64,000 nt of DNA from Prevotella denticola (GCF_900454835.1 NZ_UGTM01000001.1:372501-436500), one strand, 5' to 3'. Positions 33,601 through 42,133 are shown, counted from the stretch's first letter. Notes: a model not told the origin generated them from the sequence alone. Program-made: numbers and translations.

Positions 33601-35236
33601 CGATGTTTGAGGCAAGGTAATAGACGTTCTTCATCATCAGATCCCAGTTTCCCTGCCTGGGGTTGTTGCTGGTGTTCTTCAATGACTTGACGAAGAGGGC
33701 CTCGTTGATGTTCGTGTGGTCGCTGGCAAACTCTCCCACCTGGTAGGTCACGCCTCCGTAGGTGTATTCGTAGGCAATCGCCAGCACCTGGTCGGTCTGC
33801 AGTCCGCTTCTCAGCGAGATATATCCCAGGGCGGTGTTGACCGTATATTCCGAACTGCCAAGCAGGCGGGCATTGGCCAGTTTCTCGTAGTCGTTGCCTC
33901 CCACCAGTCCTGCACCGTCGAGGATGCCTGTCACCTGGTCGATGTCGCGGGCGGCAGGATAGGTCTGTGTAAGGGTGCTGTACTCAGTGTTGGCATTGTT
34001 CGTCGGGACGGGACCGGAGCCTGGTCCCCACAGGTCGGTGCGGCTCACTTTCCTGTTCTCGCCGAGGTCGGTCAGTGCTACGATGTTGCGGGTGTTGCTG
34101 GTCGTTCCTGTCTTGTTTGTCACCCATACTTCCACACGGTTGATGGTTATGCCTGTCTTGAGGTTCGGCAGCGATTTCATCGCCGCGTCATAGTTGTCGC
34201 GGAAGTACTGGGAGAGGAAGAAGTGGTGGTTCTCCTCATAATCGGCAGCGTCGATCTCGAACGGTGTAAGCTGTCTGCCGCCCCGTGAGCTGACACTCTT
34301 ATTGGAACTCTTCTTCTGCGAGAGTACCGTCTGCAGCTTCAGCTTGCCGAACTGCAGGTCTGTGCGGATGCCGAAGAGTGCCGATGCCCCCTGCACGAGC
34401 GAGTTGTTGGAAGGGAAGGAGACATTGCCGCCTTCAACGAGCTTGATGATCTCGTCTTCCTTACCTTCATATCTCAGTTTGAAATTCTGCGTGTCGAAGT
34501 CGAACGTCGCATCGGTGTTGTAGTTCAGACTCATGTTCACCTTGTCACCCACTTTTCCGTTCACATTGACATTGATTTTCTCGTCGAAGTCCATCGCTGT
34601 CGTCTTGCGGTTGCGGATGGGCAGCGACGGGTTGTCTATGTTCTTGATATTGGCGCCGAACTTCAGCTCTGCCGATCCCTGTGTCTTGATGCGTACGCCG
34701 CCCGGGCCGAAGATCTTTTCGGCCGGTCCGAGGGAGAAGTGCATGTCCGTGAAGTCGAACTTGTCCTTTCCTTTCTCCCTCAGTATCTCCTGGTTCTTCG
34801 ATCGGTAATAATCGGCAAAGCTGCGTTTCTCCGTCCATCTGCGGTATTCTTCCGGCGTCATCATAATCGGTGCCATCACGTAGCTGTTGCCGATTTTGTT
34901 GCCGATGATATAGCGATCGAGAGAGTCGTTGTATTCTACGGTCTGCCGCATATTCTCCGGACGGATGAGATCGGTGGAGTTCTCTTTGAGGTCGTCGTAG
35001 GTAATAGGGGTAGTGCGCTGCACCTTCCATCGGGGATGGAGCAGCGAGTCGGGAATCTTCTCCTCGTCAATCTCCACCTCGGCCGTCTTCGCCTTCTTGA
35101 CGGTGTCCGGGGGTGCAACGGCTCTGACCGGCTTTGCGAATGGTGTAAAGTTGAGGGCTGGATGTCCCCACCCCAGCAGGCAGATACTGCCGAGAAGCAT
35201 GATGACAAAGAGGGATATGTAATGCTTTTTTTTCAA
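27683..35236 (-). CDS. sprA: Type IX secretion translocon / gliding protein SprA
   Basis: 2517 aa, in the size range of known SprA proteins. Signal peptide MKKKHYISLFVIMLLGSICLLGWG. Recognisable SprA blocks include FGPGGVRIKTQGSAELKFG, VNGKVGDKVNMSLNYNTDATFDF, SVPSDFPEH, WVNELRLLEFNNEGGWAARG and a C-terminal run of beta-barrel strands (VVGVGYRINDFNLF, DFGVSLRLSLTR). SprA forms the giant outer-membrane pore of the type IX secretion system, through which proteins with C-terminal sorting tails leave the cell. A lysine/glutamate-rich segment near nt 29400-29470 is low-complexity. It lies 117 bp downstream of ruvA, a conserved Bacteroidota order. Confidence 0.97.
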   Translation of the reverse strand: MKKKHYISLFVIMLLGSICLLGWGHPALNFTPFAKPVRAVAPPDTVKKAKTAEVEIDEEKIPDSLLHPRWKVQRTTPITYDDLKENSTDLIRPENMRQTVEYNDSLDRYIIGNKIGNSYVMAPIMMTPEEYRRWTEKRSFADYYRSKNQEILREKGKDKFDFTDMHFSLGPAEKIFGPGGVRIKTQGSAELKFGANIKNIDNPSLPIRNRKTTAMDFDEKINVNVNGKVGDKVNMSLNYNTDATFDFDTQNFKLRYEGKEDEIIKLVEGGNVSFPSNNSLVQGASALFGIRTDLQFGKLKLQTVLSQKKSSNKSVSSRGGRQLTPFEIDAADYEENHHFFLSQYFRDNYDAAMKSLPNLKTGITINRVEVWVTNKTGTTSNTRNIVALTDLGENRKVSRTDLWGPGSGPVPTNNANTEYSTLTQTYPAARDIDQVTGILDGAGLVGGNDYEKLANARLLGSSEYTVNTALGYISLRSGLQTDQVLAIAYEYTYGGVTYQVGEFASDHTNINEALFVKSLKNTSNNPRQGNWDLMMKNVYYLASNIERDKFRLDVKYQSDTTGVYLSYIPEPQVKSQTLIKLLNADRLDNNNNPHPNGYFDYVEGYTVSNGRVFLPMAEPFGRGLRKALTDRGVTAAIADKYVFEQLYDSTKTIAKQIAEKDKFMLTGQYRGTAANVISLGAYNVPQGSVIVTAGGVTLNEGSDYSVDYSAGEVTILNQSIIDAGTAINVSLESQSAYQQERKTMIGVNWEYDFSKDFQIGGTFMHLSEQPLTTKVNMGAEPLNNTIWGLNINWKKESQWLTNMLDKIPLLHVSQPSYITFSAEFAQLLAGQSKGTQDNASYLDDFEGAKTTIDVSQPTSWIISSVPSDFPEHTDKTTLNSGYNRSLLAWYNIDPLFTRRSSSLTPGHIKSDLDQLSNHYVREIPVSELFPNRDRNYSGSISTLNILNLAYYPSERGPYNFNPNIDINGHLTHPAGTWGGMMRKLDTNDFQTANIEYIEFWLLDPFIYSNRLPNASQYGGDFYIDLGEVSEDVLKDGKKFYESGMPVDGSQSWTTTQWGKIPTQSTVTYAFATSKGSRAKQDVGFNGLTDEEERQFASYQNFLTAARANTNQAVFDSIWADPANDDYHYFRGSDWDAKQASILERYKRINNPQGNSPDNDNNNERYDTSYKTTPDVEDINQDYTLNEYEKYYQYHVSIRPQDLVVGRNYIVDKRVASASLRKGGSEPVTWYQFRIPLEEFQKRVGNISDFTSIRFMRMFLTGFEKPIVLRFGTLDLVSGKWRQYQQNLTNSASNTGTMSVSAVSLEENNDKVPVNYILPPGIRRGQDPNQPQLVEENEQSLSMVVNNLGTGESKAVYKNTTLDLRQYKRLQMFVHANAFEQNTTNLTDNQLAVFIRLGSDYKNNYYEYEIPLKLSAPGHYDMYTGHDRRIVWPEENMLDIPLKLLTSVKKQRNQARSAGTASYNRAFSVYDTDRPANKVTVMGNPTLGEVKTMIIGVRNLSSSQKSGEVWVNELRLLEFNNEGGWAARGQLNLQLSDFGTVDVNASHSTDGFGGLEQGVNERQQETKTDVSVTTSLELGKFFPDKAKVSAPLYYSVTKSESRPKYNPLDTDMELKDALDGAASRQERDSIESIAVTKRLTTNFSLSNVRVGIQTRNHPMPYDPANFALSYSHSHSHTSGETTVYENEDNWRGALNYNWTPVYRTWEPFRRLIKSRSKWFDILKRFGLNWLPQNITFNTEMVRNYYELQERDMESTENNMLPLTFSEQFLWNRDFALRWDLTRNLHMNFQSATHAEIEEPYTPVNKDLYPDRYEAWKDSVWTSIKHFGTPLDYQQNFTLSYQLPINLLPIFDWVNADANYTAAYTWVRGTKLEDGTSLGNTITANRSLNINGSFNLERLYNHVPFLKKTNERFNRTRPVRPKLTDEQKKAEKEKKEKKPKDKDEEKKKALPRNQRSFEKEIVINADSAVLVSHGKKTKRLIVSAKDERGKTLKIKWRKVGDTQVKVFNRTDSAIRMKLTVTPKEPLDNKGWYKTAQCVARALMMVRSASVSYRNQYAMALPGFMPTVGDAFGQTRGMGALSPGLDFAFGLIDDDYIGKARDNNWLLMNDSVATPATTNQTEDLQIRMTLEPFKDFKIDLTASRMKTTSRSIQYMYAGNPTTQSGSFTITTLSLGTAFESLGDANNGYHSAAFNRFVQSLDGYRDRVEAQYRNATYPASFGGGHFDPTVGAVNKYSADVMVPAFLNAYTSMGGNGLNIFPALRSLLPNWTIRYSGLSRLPFFEQFFKSVNINHAYRSIFAIGSYQSYSTWQEYMNGLGFIADATTGNPIPSSMYNISQVSINEAFSPLLGIDLTLQNNLTARLEYRQTRVLSLSMTSVQLNEASSKDWVVGVGYRINDFNLFNNGTRHVARKKKKNMGISQQDNSSSRQDNGLNHDLNLRLDMSYRRQASLTRDIASLASSASSGNTAFKFAFMGDYTLSRLVTASLYYDLQINTPLLSSGSYPTTTHDFGVSLRLSLTR

Positions 35237-35353
35237 GAGGACAGGTGATGGAAGGTCTCCTTAAGCCTCTCCGGAGGAGGGGATGTGTGGGCGGTAATAA
35301 GCGATGATAGACGGTAATGAGCAGTGATAAACGATGATGGACCGGGGGAGGCT

Positions 35354-35971
35354 TTACTTTATCATCTTCAACGCCAGCTTGACGACCTGTTCCACAGGAA
35401 GGTCGGGCTGGTCGGTGAGGATGCTTACGACGACTTTGGCCGATGGGGCAGGGGAGAAGCCCAGCATGGTCAGTGCGCTGACGGCCTCGTCCTTGATGGC
35501 AGTGTTGACAGCCGGCGTACCGGGTTGGCTGCTGACGTGGAGTTCGTCGGCGATACCGCTCTGCATGATCTTGTCTTTCAGGTCGACGATGATGCGCTGT
35601 GCCGTGCGCAGTCCGATGCCCCTGACCGTCTTCAGCATCTTTTCATCCCCATTGGCAATGACGTTGCACAGTTCTGCAGGTGTCAGAGACGAGAGGATCA
35701 TGCGTGCGGTGTTGGCTCCGACACCCGAGACGGTGATCAGCAGACGATAGAGTGACCGTTCCTGCCTGCTGGCAAAGCCGTAGAGGGTGTAGCTGTCGTC
35801 GCGGCCGCCGGTCATGATCGCCTCGTGTACATAGAGTTTCACAGGTGTCCTGCCTTGTATGGCACTATAAGTGTTGAGCGAAATGTTCAGCGCATAACCT
35901 ACCCCCTGTGCCTCGACGACCGCCAAAGCAGGTGTCAGGTCAGCGAGTTCGCCCCTGATGTATTCTATCAT
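35354..35971 (-). CDS. ruvA: Holliday junction branch-migration protein RuvA
   Basis: 205 aa from the ATG at 35971 ([15 protein letters not shown]), the usual RuvA start; an upstream in-frame ATG at 36004 adds 11 non-conserved residues. The N-terminal OB fold ([18 protein letters not shown]), two helix-hairpin-helix motifs ([36 protein letters not shown]) and the C-terminal RuvB-binding domain ([15 protein letters not shown]) are all present. RuvA tetramers hold four-way junctions for RuvB. It precedes sprA on the same strand. Confidence 0.97.
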   Translation of the reverse strand: MIEYIRGELADLTPALAVVEAQGVGYALNISLNTYSAIQGRTPVKLYVHEAIMTGGRDDSYTLYGFASRQERSLYRLLITVSGVGANTARMILSSLTPAELCNVIANGDEKMLKTVRGIGLRTAQRIIVDLKDKIMQSGIADELHVSSQPGTPAVNTAIKDEAVSALTMLGFSPAPSAKVVVSILTDQPDLPVEQVVKLALKMIK

Positions 35972-36926
35972 AATCCAATAAAAATATGCTCCTTGCCGTG
36001 GCAAGGCTTTTTGTATATACAGATTTAATAACGATGTGGTTTAGCTTTTATTGTATGTTAATGTATAAAAAGCAGGCAAGTGAACACTCTGTCCACCTCT
36101 TTCCGCTACGCTCCAAGAATACCTGCGCCGTCCCCGGAGTGATATTCCTCTACACCAAACATTGCACTTCTATCTTGAATGTTTAGCTCTGTCCACCACC
36201 TGTCCACCAGCCTCCTCCTCTGAAGGAAGGGCTTGATTACCGCTTGCCTTTATTAATTCGTCACCGCTTTTCCACCACTTTTCATGGCTTATGTCCACTC
36301 GTCACTGTCCGCCCCAATAGCCTTTTTGCCTTCCTCTCGGTCAGCACTGGTTGTCGTCGGGAGATTTTCAAGTGGTTTCGCTGTCTCTGTCTTGCTTTTT
36401 TTGGTCAGCTGCGGAGGGGGCTGATGATGCGTTCTGGTTTAGAAATAACTTTACAATCAAAAGGGCTGGAAGCATTGTTTTTCACACGTCAAGACACCCG
36501 GGAAACAGGCTGTAAAGAGTCCGTTGCATTGTAACTGACCACTCACAGCATTCTAAGTAAGGCTTACTTGCATTGCAACTAAGGCCTTTCTGGGCTTCAA
36601 TTGAGGCTTAATAACACTGCAACTAAGCACCTTTTCAGTTATGGGATGTATGTGTGTGATTATAAGCTGATTATGCGGAATGCAAGGGCTTCTTCTCCGG
36701 CAGTTCAATCTTTCCTCTACCAGTTCTGCAGACTGATGGATCCTGTTGTGAATGTCCCGATAGACGGATTGGTAAATAATCAATACAAAAGTAAGACTCT
36801 CCCCCCTTGCATTTCTCTTCTGTCAAGGAGTCTGTCTTCTGACAGATATCCCCTGTTACAGCTGAATGGCAAGACAGACAGAGCTTTTCATGCCTCTCTC
36901 TCCAGAGGGAGGAGATGTGGGGACAG
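35972..36926. other. Intergenic stretch without a supported gene
   Basis: No ORF here has recognisable protein features in either strand. It carries a short palindrome at 35991-36006 (ccttgccgtggcaagg), several gtccacc repeats around 36090-36320, similar cattgcaact/cactgcaact segments at 36571-36625, and a GC-rich palindrome (ctctctccagagggagga) near 36895 just before the insertion sequence. It looks like decayed or regulatory DNA. Confidence 0.6.
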
Positions 36927-36933
36927 GGCTACT

Positions 36934-37961
36934 ACCCGTTGGCGGAATTAAAATGTAGCTATAATGATATACAAAAAGTTGCACATGTCGTTGATTTTCA
37001 GTAACTTAGTGAAGTCAAAACCATTAAGTACAAATCCTCGTATGTGCAACTTATACACAAAATTCGTCAAAATCCTTGAGATATGCAAGCAATTCTCTCA
37101 CAACCTTGTCAATGAGCAGGGAAATATACCCCGTCGTGGTCCCATGCCAAAATTTTCAGATTTGGAGGTCGTTGCCTTGTCCTTGACAGCGGAATCAGAG
37201 AGCATTGATAGTGAAAAATGGCTTTTTGATTATAAGCTTCAGGAGTACAAAGACAAAATACCTAACCTCATATCTCGCAGGCAATTCAACGACCGTAGAA
37301 AGAATACCGCAGGATTATGCGAAGACATACGAAAGAGAATCGCTGCCCAAATGGACGGTGGGGAAACTCAATTCTTCGTAGATTCCAAGCCGATAGCCGT
37401 ATGCAGGGTTGCCAGAGGGAAGCGTTGCAAGATGGGGCGAATGGGAGATTTCTCACAAGCACCGGATTTCGGCTTCTGTGCATCTCAAAATATGTATTAC
37501 TTTGGCTATAAACTCAATGCACTCTGTGGGTTAAGTGGGGTGATACACTCCTATGACTTGTCAAAGGCCAGCGTGCATGACCTCAATTATATGAAAGATG
37601 TCAAGCTGGTCTATCATGACTGTAACATCTATGGCGACAAGGGATATATAGGGGCTGATGTTCAACTCGATCTTTTCCAAACGGCTCACATTAGATTGGA
37701 ATGTCCATATAGGCTGAACCAAAAGAATTGGAAACCAAAATTAATCCCTTTTGCCAAAGCCAGAAAAAGGATTGAAACTCTCTTCTCACAACTCACAGAT
37801 CAATTTTTGGTTATCAGGAATTATGCGAAAATAACAAATGGTCTGTTTGCCCGAATAATCGGGAAAATTAGTGCGCTGACCATATTACAATATGTCAACT
37901 TTATTAATAACAAACCCATCGGAAGAATTAAATACGCACTAAATTAATTCCGCCAACGGGT
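36934..37961 (+). mobile_element. Insertion sequence of the IS982 family, complete
   Basis: 1028 bp bounded by perfect 18-bp terminal inverted repeats (36934-36951, acccgttggcggaattaa, and 37944-37961). A 7-bp direct repeat ggctact flanks it at 36927-36933 and 37962-37968, so target duplication is visible. It carries one intact transposase gene, whose stop codon lies inside the right repeat. It sits beside a GC-rich palindrome between ruvA and ddh and interrupts no recognisable gene. Confidence 0.93.
37042..37947 (+). CDS. IS982-family transposase
   Basis: 301 aa from the ATG at 37042 (MCNLYTKFVKILEIC), which matches the usual family start and length; an ATG at 36964 in the same frame would add 26 residues. 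DDE-type catalytic positions are visible: Asp in FFVDSKPIAVCR, Asp in IYGDKGYIGAD and Glu in RKRIETLFSQLTDQF. It moves the surrounding IS. An inverted repeat pairs 36976-36986 with 37042-37052, covering the chosen start codon, which may limit translation from read-through transcripts. Confidence 0.93.
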   Translation: MCNLYTKFVKILEICKQFSHNLVNEQGNIPRRGPMPKFSDLEVVALSLTAESESIDSEKWLFDYKLQEYKDKIPNLISRRQFNDRRKNTAGLCEDIRKRIAAQMDGGETQFFVDSKPIAVCRVARGKRCKMGRMGDFSQAPDFGFCASQNMYYFGYKLNALCGLSGVIHSYDLSKASVHDLNYMKDVKLVYHDCNIYGDKGYIGADVQLDLFQTAHIRLECPYRLNQKNWKPKLIPFAKARKRIETLFSQLTDQFLVIRNYAKITNGLFARIIGKISALTILQYVNFINNKPIGRIKYALN

Positions 37962-38022
37962 GGCTACTATATAATTGTGTTAAAAATATGCCGCAAGGCA
38001 ATACTTTCTACAAAGAAAACAT

Positions 38023-38030
38023 TACTTTTG
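38023..38030 (+). promoter_or_regulatory. -7 box for ddh
   Basis: TACTTTTG fits the consensus, 41 bp before the ddh ATG; the -33 box is weak. It lies outside the IS right end, so the insertion left this promoter intact. Confidence 0.5.
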
Positions 38031-38071
38031 CAGATGTATAAAGAGTACTAATTATAAAAGGTAAAAGGAAT

Positions 38072-38971
38072 ATGAAAAAGATCAGAGCAGCCGTTGTGGG
38101 CTATGGCAATATCGGTCAGTACAGTGTTCAGGCATTGGAAGCCGCAAGGGATTTCGAGATTGCAGGTATCGTACGCCGTCAGGGTGACAAGGACAAACCT
38201 CTGGAACTTACTCCGTATGAGGTGGTTGACGACATTACCAAGCTCAAGGATGTGGACGTAGCTATTCTTGCCACACCTACCCGCAAGTGTCCGGAATATT
38301 CCGAGAAAATCACGGCACTGGGTATCAACACCGTTGACTCGTTCGACATTCACGGCTCTATCCTCGACTACCGTACGAAGCAGATGGAGAACAACAAGCG
38401 CACGAATACCGTCAGCGTGATTTCAGCAGGCTGGGATCCGGGTTCTGATTCTATCGTACGTGTGCTGCTGGAAAGCCTTGCACCGGAAGGCCTCTCCTAT
38501 ACCAACTTCGGTCCGGGCCGTTCCATGGGACACTCTGTCGTTGCCCGCAGCAAGAAAGGGGTGAGGGACGCATTGTCCATGACCATTCCTCTCGGCGAGG
38601 GAATCCACCGCCGTATGGTCTATGTGGAACTGGAAGAGGGGGCGACCCTCGAGGAGGTAACCAAGGAAATCAAGGCCGACGACTACTTCGCCCACGACGA
38701 GCTGCACGTGTTTGCCGTACCGAGCGTTGCTGCCCTGAACGATGTCGGGCATGGCGTTCACATGACACGCAAGGGCGTGAGCGGGAAGACGCACAATCAG
38801 CGTTTCTCGTTCGACATGAGCATCAACAATCCGGCTCTTACGGCGCAGGTGCTCGTGAATGTGGCGCGTGCCAGCTTCCGCCTTGCACCGGGCTGCTACA
38901 CAATGCCGGAGATACCGGTCATCGATATGCTGCCGGGCAGCCGTGAGGACGTTATCGCAACGCTGGTTTAG
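38072..38971 (+). CDS. ddh: meso-Diaminopimelate D-dehydrogenase
   Basis: 299 aa. The N-terminal Rossmann fold (RAAVVGYGNIGQYSVQAL) binds NADP. The catalytic/substrate region includes ISAGWDPGSDSIVRVLLE, FGPGRSMGHSVVAR and KTHNQRFSFDMSINNPALTAQVL. The enzyme makes meso-diaminopimelate from tetrahydrodipicolinate in one step, feeding lysine and peptidoglycan synthesis. It has its own promoter and a terminator-like hairpin downstream. Cytoplasmic. Confidence 0.96.
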   Translation: MKKIRAAVVGYGNIGQYSVQALEAARDFEIAGIVRRQGDKDKPLELTPYEVVDDITKLKDVDVAILATPTRKCPEYSEKITALGINTVDSFDIHGSILDYRTKQMENNKRTNTVSVISAGWDPGSDSIVRVLLESLAPEGLSYTNFGPGRSMGHSVVARSKKGVRDALSMTIPLGEGIHRRMVYVELEEGATLEEVTKEIKADDYFAHDELHVFAVPSVAALNDVGHGVHMTRKGVSGKTHNQRFSFDMSINNPALTAQVLVNVARASFRLAPGCYTMPEIPVIDMLPGSREDVIATLV

Positions 38972-39008
38972 AATGATGGCTTATGGGCTGAGAAGCCTTG
39001 TTGATCTT

Positions 39009-39055
39009 ATTGGTCTTATTCGCCTGACAAGGGCGATAAGGCCAATAATCTTTTG
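39009..39055 (+). terminator. Terminator after ddh
   Basis: attggtcttattcgcc pairs imperfectly with ggcgataaggccaat across a 7-nt loop, followed by aatctttt. It lies just before the next gene start at 39062. Confidence 0.65.
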
Positions 39056-39061
39056 CACAAT

Positions 39062-39463
39062 ATGAGAACTTTCCGACATAAAGTGACGATAAACGACGCA
39101 GGAGCCATCGTGGTGTTTGGCTTGGGATCCTTTTCCTGTCTGTGGAACAGGACGAACAGTCTGATGATTGTCCTCGGTGTCCTCCTTGTTGTCGTGACCA
39201 TCAGGGCTGTGGACCGTGCCATCCATACGGAATATGTGCTGACTGATGACGGTGTGCTGCAGGTGAAGACAGGACGGGTCGGCCAGACAAGACGGATAGA
39301 ACTGAAGAAGATAAAGAAGATAGGGAAACGTCCGTTTGCCTTCCGTTTAGGTGTCTACGCACTGATAGAACTGGAGGACGGAAGCGTTGTCAGCGTTCAG
39401 CCTGATAATATGGACGGTTTCCTGTCAGCCCTTGGAAAACGGATAGAAACGAAAGAGAAATGA
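39062..39463 (+). CDS. PH-domain-like membrane protein
   Basis: 133 aa from the ATG at 39062; the TTG at 39053 is less likely. Two hydrophobic segments near the N-terminus (AIVVFGLGSFSCLW, LMIVLGVLLVVVTI) are followed by a small beta domain (TEYVLTDDGVLQVKTGR, IELKKIKKIGKRP, GSVVSVQPDNMDGFLSALG) like bacterial PH domains. The role is unknown. Its last four bases overlap the start of the PBP4-type gene, so the two are translationally coupled, which hints at an envelope role. Confidence 0.65.
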   Translation: MRTFRHKVTINDAGAIVVFGLGSFSCLWNRTNSLMIVLGVLLVVVTIRAVDRAIHTEYVLTDDGVLQVKTGRVGQTRRIELKKIKKIGKRPFAFRLGVYALIELEDGSVVSVQPDNMDGFLSALGKRIETKEK

Positions 39464-40773
39464 GATTGAGACTCTTCCCGGCACTGCTTCTCGGTGTCGT
39501 GTTAAGCCTGCCGGTACAGGCGCAGGTCAGTTTAGACAGCACGATGGCTGCGGACACCATCGTCTCGAAGGCTTTTGCAGTACAGCCGGAGAACGACGAT
39601 TCCATCAGCGAGGAAGAAGATACGGACAGTATTATCCCGGCCTTCTCTACAGACAGCCTGCTCAGCTGGAAGGAGAATGCCGTGATGCGGCTGGACGGCA
39701 TACTCCGCAGCCCGTTGTTGGAGACAGTGCAGACGAGTGTGATGGTTTGGGATCTGACCGATGATGTACCTGTCTATCAGTTCCGTGAACGCCTCCATCT
39801 GCGCCCGGCCTCCACGATGAAGTGCGTCACTGCCATTGCAGCCTTGGACAGGCTCGGAGCCGACTACGATTTCCGGACACGTGTTTACTGCACTGGCGAA
39901 ATGGATGATTCCACACTCGTTCTGCATGGCGACCTCTATTGTGTGGGCGGTATGGATCCGATGCTCTCGTCCTCGGACCTGGCGGAGATGGCACGTGTCA
40001 TACGCAATCATGGCATCACGTGTGTAGAGGGCAATCTCTATACCGACTTCTCCTTTAAGGACCGCGACCGGCTGGGGAAAGGCTGGTGCTGGGACGACAA
40101 GAATCCTGTGCTCTCGCCGCTGCTTGTCGATCGCAAGGATGACTTCGTCGACCGTTTCCGCCGCCGATTGTCGGAGGCGGGCGTAACGGTGAACGGTATT
40201 ACCGCCGACCGGCAGCTTCCTGACAGTGCCCGGCTGCTGACGATGCAGACGCACTCCGTCCGCCAGGTGCTCCGCCGCATGATGAAGGTGAGCGACAATC
40301 TCCATGCCGAGTCGCTGTTCTACCAGCTGGCTGCCAGCGGCGGTACACGGTGGGCGTCGGCACGCCAGGCACGGCAGTATGCGTATTCTCTCTTCAGCCG
40401 TATCGGGCTGAATCCCCGTGACTATTATGTGGCTGACGGGTCCGGTCTCTCTCTGTATAATTACGTGAGTACCGAACTTGAGGCAAGGCTGCTGCGGTAT
40501 GCCTATCAGCATCCGGAAATCTATGAAGCCCTGCATGAGGCTCTGCCGATAGCGGGAGTGGACGGAACCTTACGGAAACGGATGCGCGGCACGGCTGCGG
40601 CCGGCAATGTGCGGGCCAAGACGGGTACGGTGAAAGGTGTCAGTTCGCTGGCGGGTTACCTCACGGCTTCCAACGGTCATCTGCTCTGTTTCTCGGTCAT
40701 CTGCAACGGCGGACTCTCCAACGGTCCTATGCGCAACCTGCAGAACAAGATCTGTTTGGCACTGTGCCAATAG
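39460..40773 (+). CDS. dacB: D-alanyl-D-alanine carboxypeptidase/endopeptidase (PBP4 type, S13)
   Basis: 437 aa with a signal peptide (RLFPALLLGVVLSLPVQAQ). Penicillin-binding motifs: SxxK at 118-121 (STMK), SxN in MKVSDNLHAES, and KTG in AKTGTVKGVS near the C-terminus. An inserted domain between SxxK and SxN (TRVYCTGEMDDSTLVLHGDLYCVGGMDP) is typical of the S13 family. It trims or cleaves peptidoglycan cross-links in the periplasm. The N-terminal 30-70 region is an acidic, low-complexity linker (DDSISEEEDTDS). Confidence 0.92.
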   Translation: MRLRLFPALLLGVVLSLPVQAQVSLDSTMAADTIVSKAFAVQPENDDSISEEEDTDSIIPAFSTDSLLSWKENAVMRLDGILRSPLLETVQTSVMVWDLTDDVPVYQFRERLHLRPASTMKCVTAIAALDRLGADYDFRTRVYCTGEMDDSTLVLHGDLYCVGGMDPMLSSSDLAEMARVIRNHGITCVEGNLYTDFSFKDRDRLGKGWCWDDKNPVLSPLLVDRKDDFVDRFRRRLSEAGVTVNGITADRQLPDSARLLTMQTHSVRQVLRRMMKVSDNLHAESLFYQLAASGGTRWASARQARQYAYSLFSRIGLNPRDYYVADGSGLSLYNYVSTELEARLLRYAYQHPEIYEALHEALPIAGVDGTLRKRMRGTAAAGNVRAKTGTVKGVSSLAGYLTASNGHLLCFSVICNGGLSNGPMRNLQNKICLALCQ

Positions 40774-40795
40774 CTTATGAACTTAGGATTTGTGA

Positions 40796-42010
40796 ATGAT
40801 GAATTTCAAATTAACACCTCCCCGTCATTTTGTCAACGACGCACTTGAGGAAATCAGAATCTTCGTAGAGAACATTATCCTTTCGTTAGGTGTACACGGC
40901 CATGCCGTACCCGTCGTGCGCCATGTGTTGCTGGCCGTGGTTGCCCTCCTGCTGGCATTCTTTGCCGAACGGCTCTGTAAGTATATCCTCGTGCCGCTCA
41001 TTCTCCGGCTGGTGAAGCGTACCGAAGCGCACTGGGACGATGTTGTCTTCGATCGTCAGGTACTGCGAACGGCCTGCCACATTGCCCCTGCACTGGTGAT
41101 ATGGCAGCTGATGCCGCTCGTCTTCTATCAGTTCCCCATGGTGCAGGAGGGGTTGCGTCGGCTCACGGCGGTCTATCTCACCATCGCTGCGACACGTCTG
41201 ATTACCGGCATCATCGACCGTCTGCGTTATCTGAACACCCGCCCCGGCAGTTCCACGAGCCAGTATCTCAAGTCGTTCTGCGGCGTACTGAAGATTCTTG
41301 CCATCTTCATCGCCGTGGTTGTCGTCATCGGTATTCTCATCAATCGCAGTCCGATGGCATTGCTTGCCGGCCTGGGAGCGACTTCGGCTGTCCTCATGCT
41401 GGTGTTCAAGGACACCATCGACGGCCTCGTCGCCGGTATCCGGCTGACCAGCAACGAGATGATACACATCGGAGACCATATCACCGTACCCGGCGGATTC
41501 GTGGACGGAACGGTCATGGACATCACACTCACTACCGTAAAGGTGCGGCAGGCCGACAATACCATCACCACCGTGCCGCCCCTGACACTCGTCAGCGGTA
41601 TCTTCCAGAACTGGAAAGGGGTGCAGGATGTGGACGGACAGCGGGTGAAGAAGATGGTCTACTTCGACGTGCGCAGCATCCGTGTAGTGGATGACAGCCT
41701 CCGGAAGCAGCTTCTGGAGCAGGGATTCGTGAAGGAGGAGGAGCTGAAGGGGGAGGTCGTCAACATGGCACTCTTCCGCCATTATATGGAGCATTACCTT
41801 GCCAAACGGGAAGATGTCAATGAGAAGATGACGCTCCTCGTGCGCCAGCTGGAGGCCACACAGGCGGGTGTGCCGATTGAACTCTATTTCTTCCTACGCA
41901 CAAAAGACTGGATTCCCTACGAGCATTCGATGGCCGATATTCTCGAGCACGTCTATGCGTATGCCAATGCTTTCGGCCTGAAAATCTACGAGCAGACCCC
42001 TGTACAGTGA
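40796..42010 (+). CDS. MscS-family mechanosensitive channel
   Basis: 404 aa. Several transmembrane helices (VRHVLLAVVALLLAFFAERLC, KILAIFIAVVVVIGILI) lead to the pore helix AGLGATSAVLMLVFKDTIDGLVAGIRL, then the MscS beta domain (IHIGDHITVPGGFVDGTVMDITLTTVKVRQADNTITTVPP). The long C-terminal part and the size point to the YnaI/YbdG-like branch. It releases solutes on hypo-osmotic shock at the inner membrane. It follows the PBP4-type gene by 22 bp and is probably in the same operon. Confidence 0.92.
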   Translation: MMNFKLTPPRHFVNDALEEIRIFVENIILSLGVHGHAVPVVRHVLLAVVALLLAFFAERLCKYILVPLILRLVKRTEAHWDDVVFDRQVLRTACHIAPALVIWQLMPLVFYQFPMVQEGLRRLTAVYLTIAATRLITGIIDRLRYLNTRPGSSTSQYLKSFCGVLKILAIFIAVVVVIGILINRSPMALLAGLGATSAVLMLVFKDTIDGLVAGIRLTSNEMIHIGDHITVPGGFVDGTVMDITLTTVKVRQADNTITTVPPLTLVSGIFQNWKGVQDVDGQRVKKMVYFDVRSIRVVDDSLRKQLLEQGFVKEEELKGEVVNMALFRHYMEHYLAKREDVNEKMTLLVRQLEATQAGVPIELYFFLRTKDWIPYEHSMADILEHVYAYANAFGLKIYEQTPVQ

Positions 42011-42027
42011 GCACTTCCTCCTTATTC

Positions 42028-42049
42028 CCCATCCCCTTTCGGGTGGGGA
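42028..42049. repeat. REP-like palindrome
   Basis: ccccatccc-ttt-gggtgggg type hairpin after the mscS gene; member of the GC-rich palindrome group also seen around 47.6-49.4 kb. Confidence 0.5.
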
Positions 42050-42133
42050 GAGGGAAAGGGGACCGCTTACATCATTCCTGCATCAGATAGCGTTTTTTAT
42101 TACCGAAAAAGCTTCCAACTGGAAAAAAAACGG

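Noticed and set aside
36244..36951. Two plus-strand ORFs of 96 and 116 aa
   Set aside because: No motif, odd composition and repeat-like DNA; kept as intergenic.
39532..40536. 334-aa minus-strand ORF
   Set aside because: Antisense of the PBP4-type gene, which has all three catalytic motifs.
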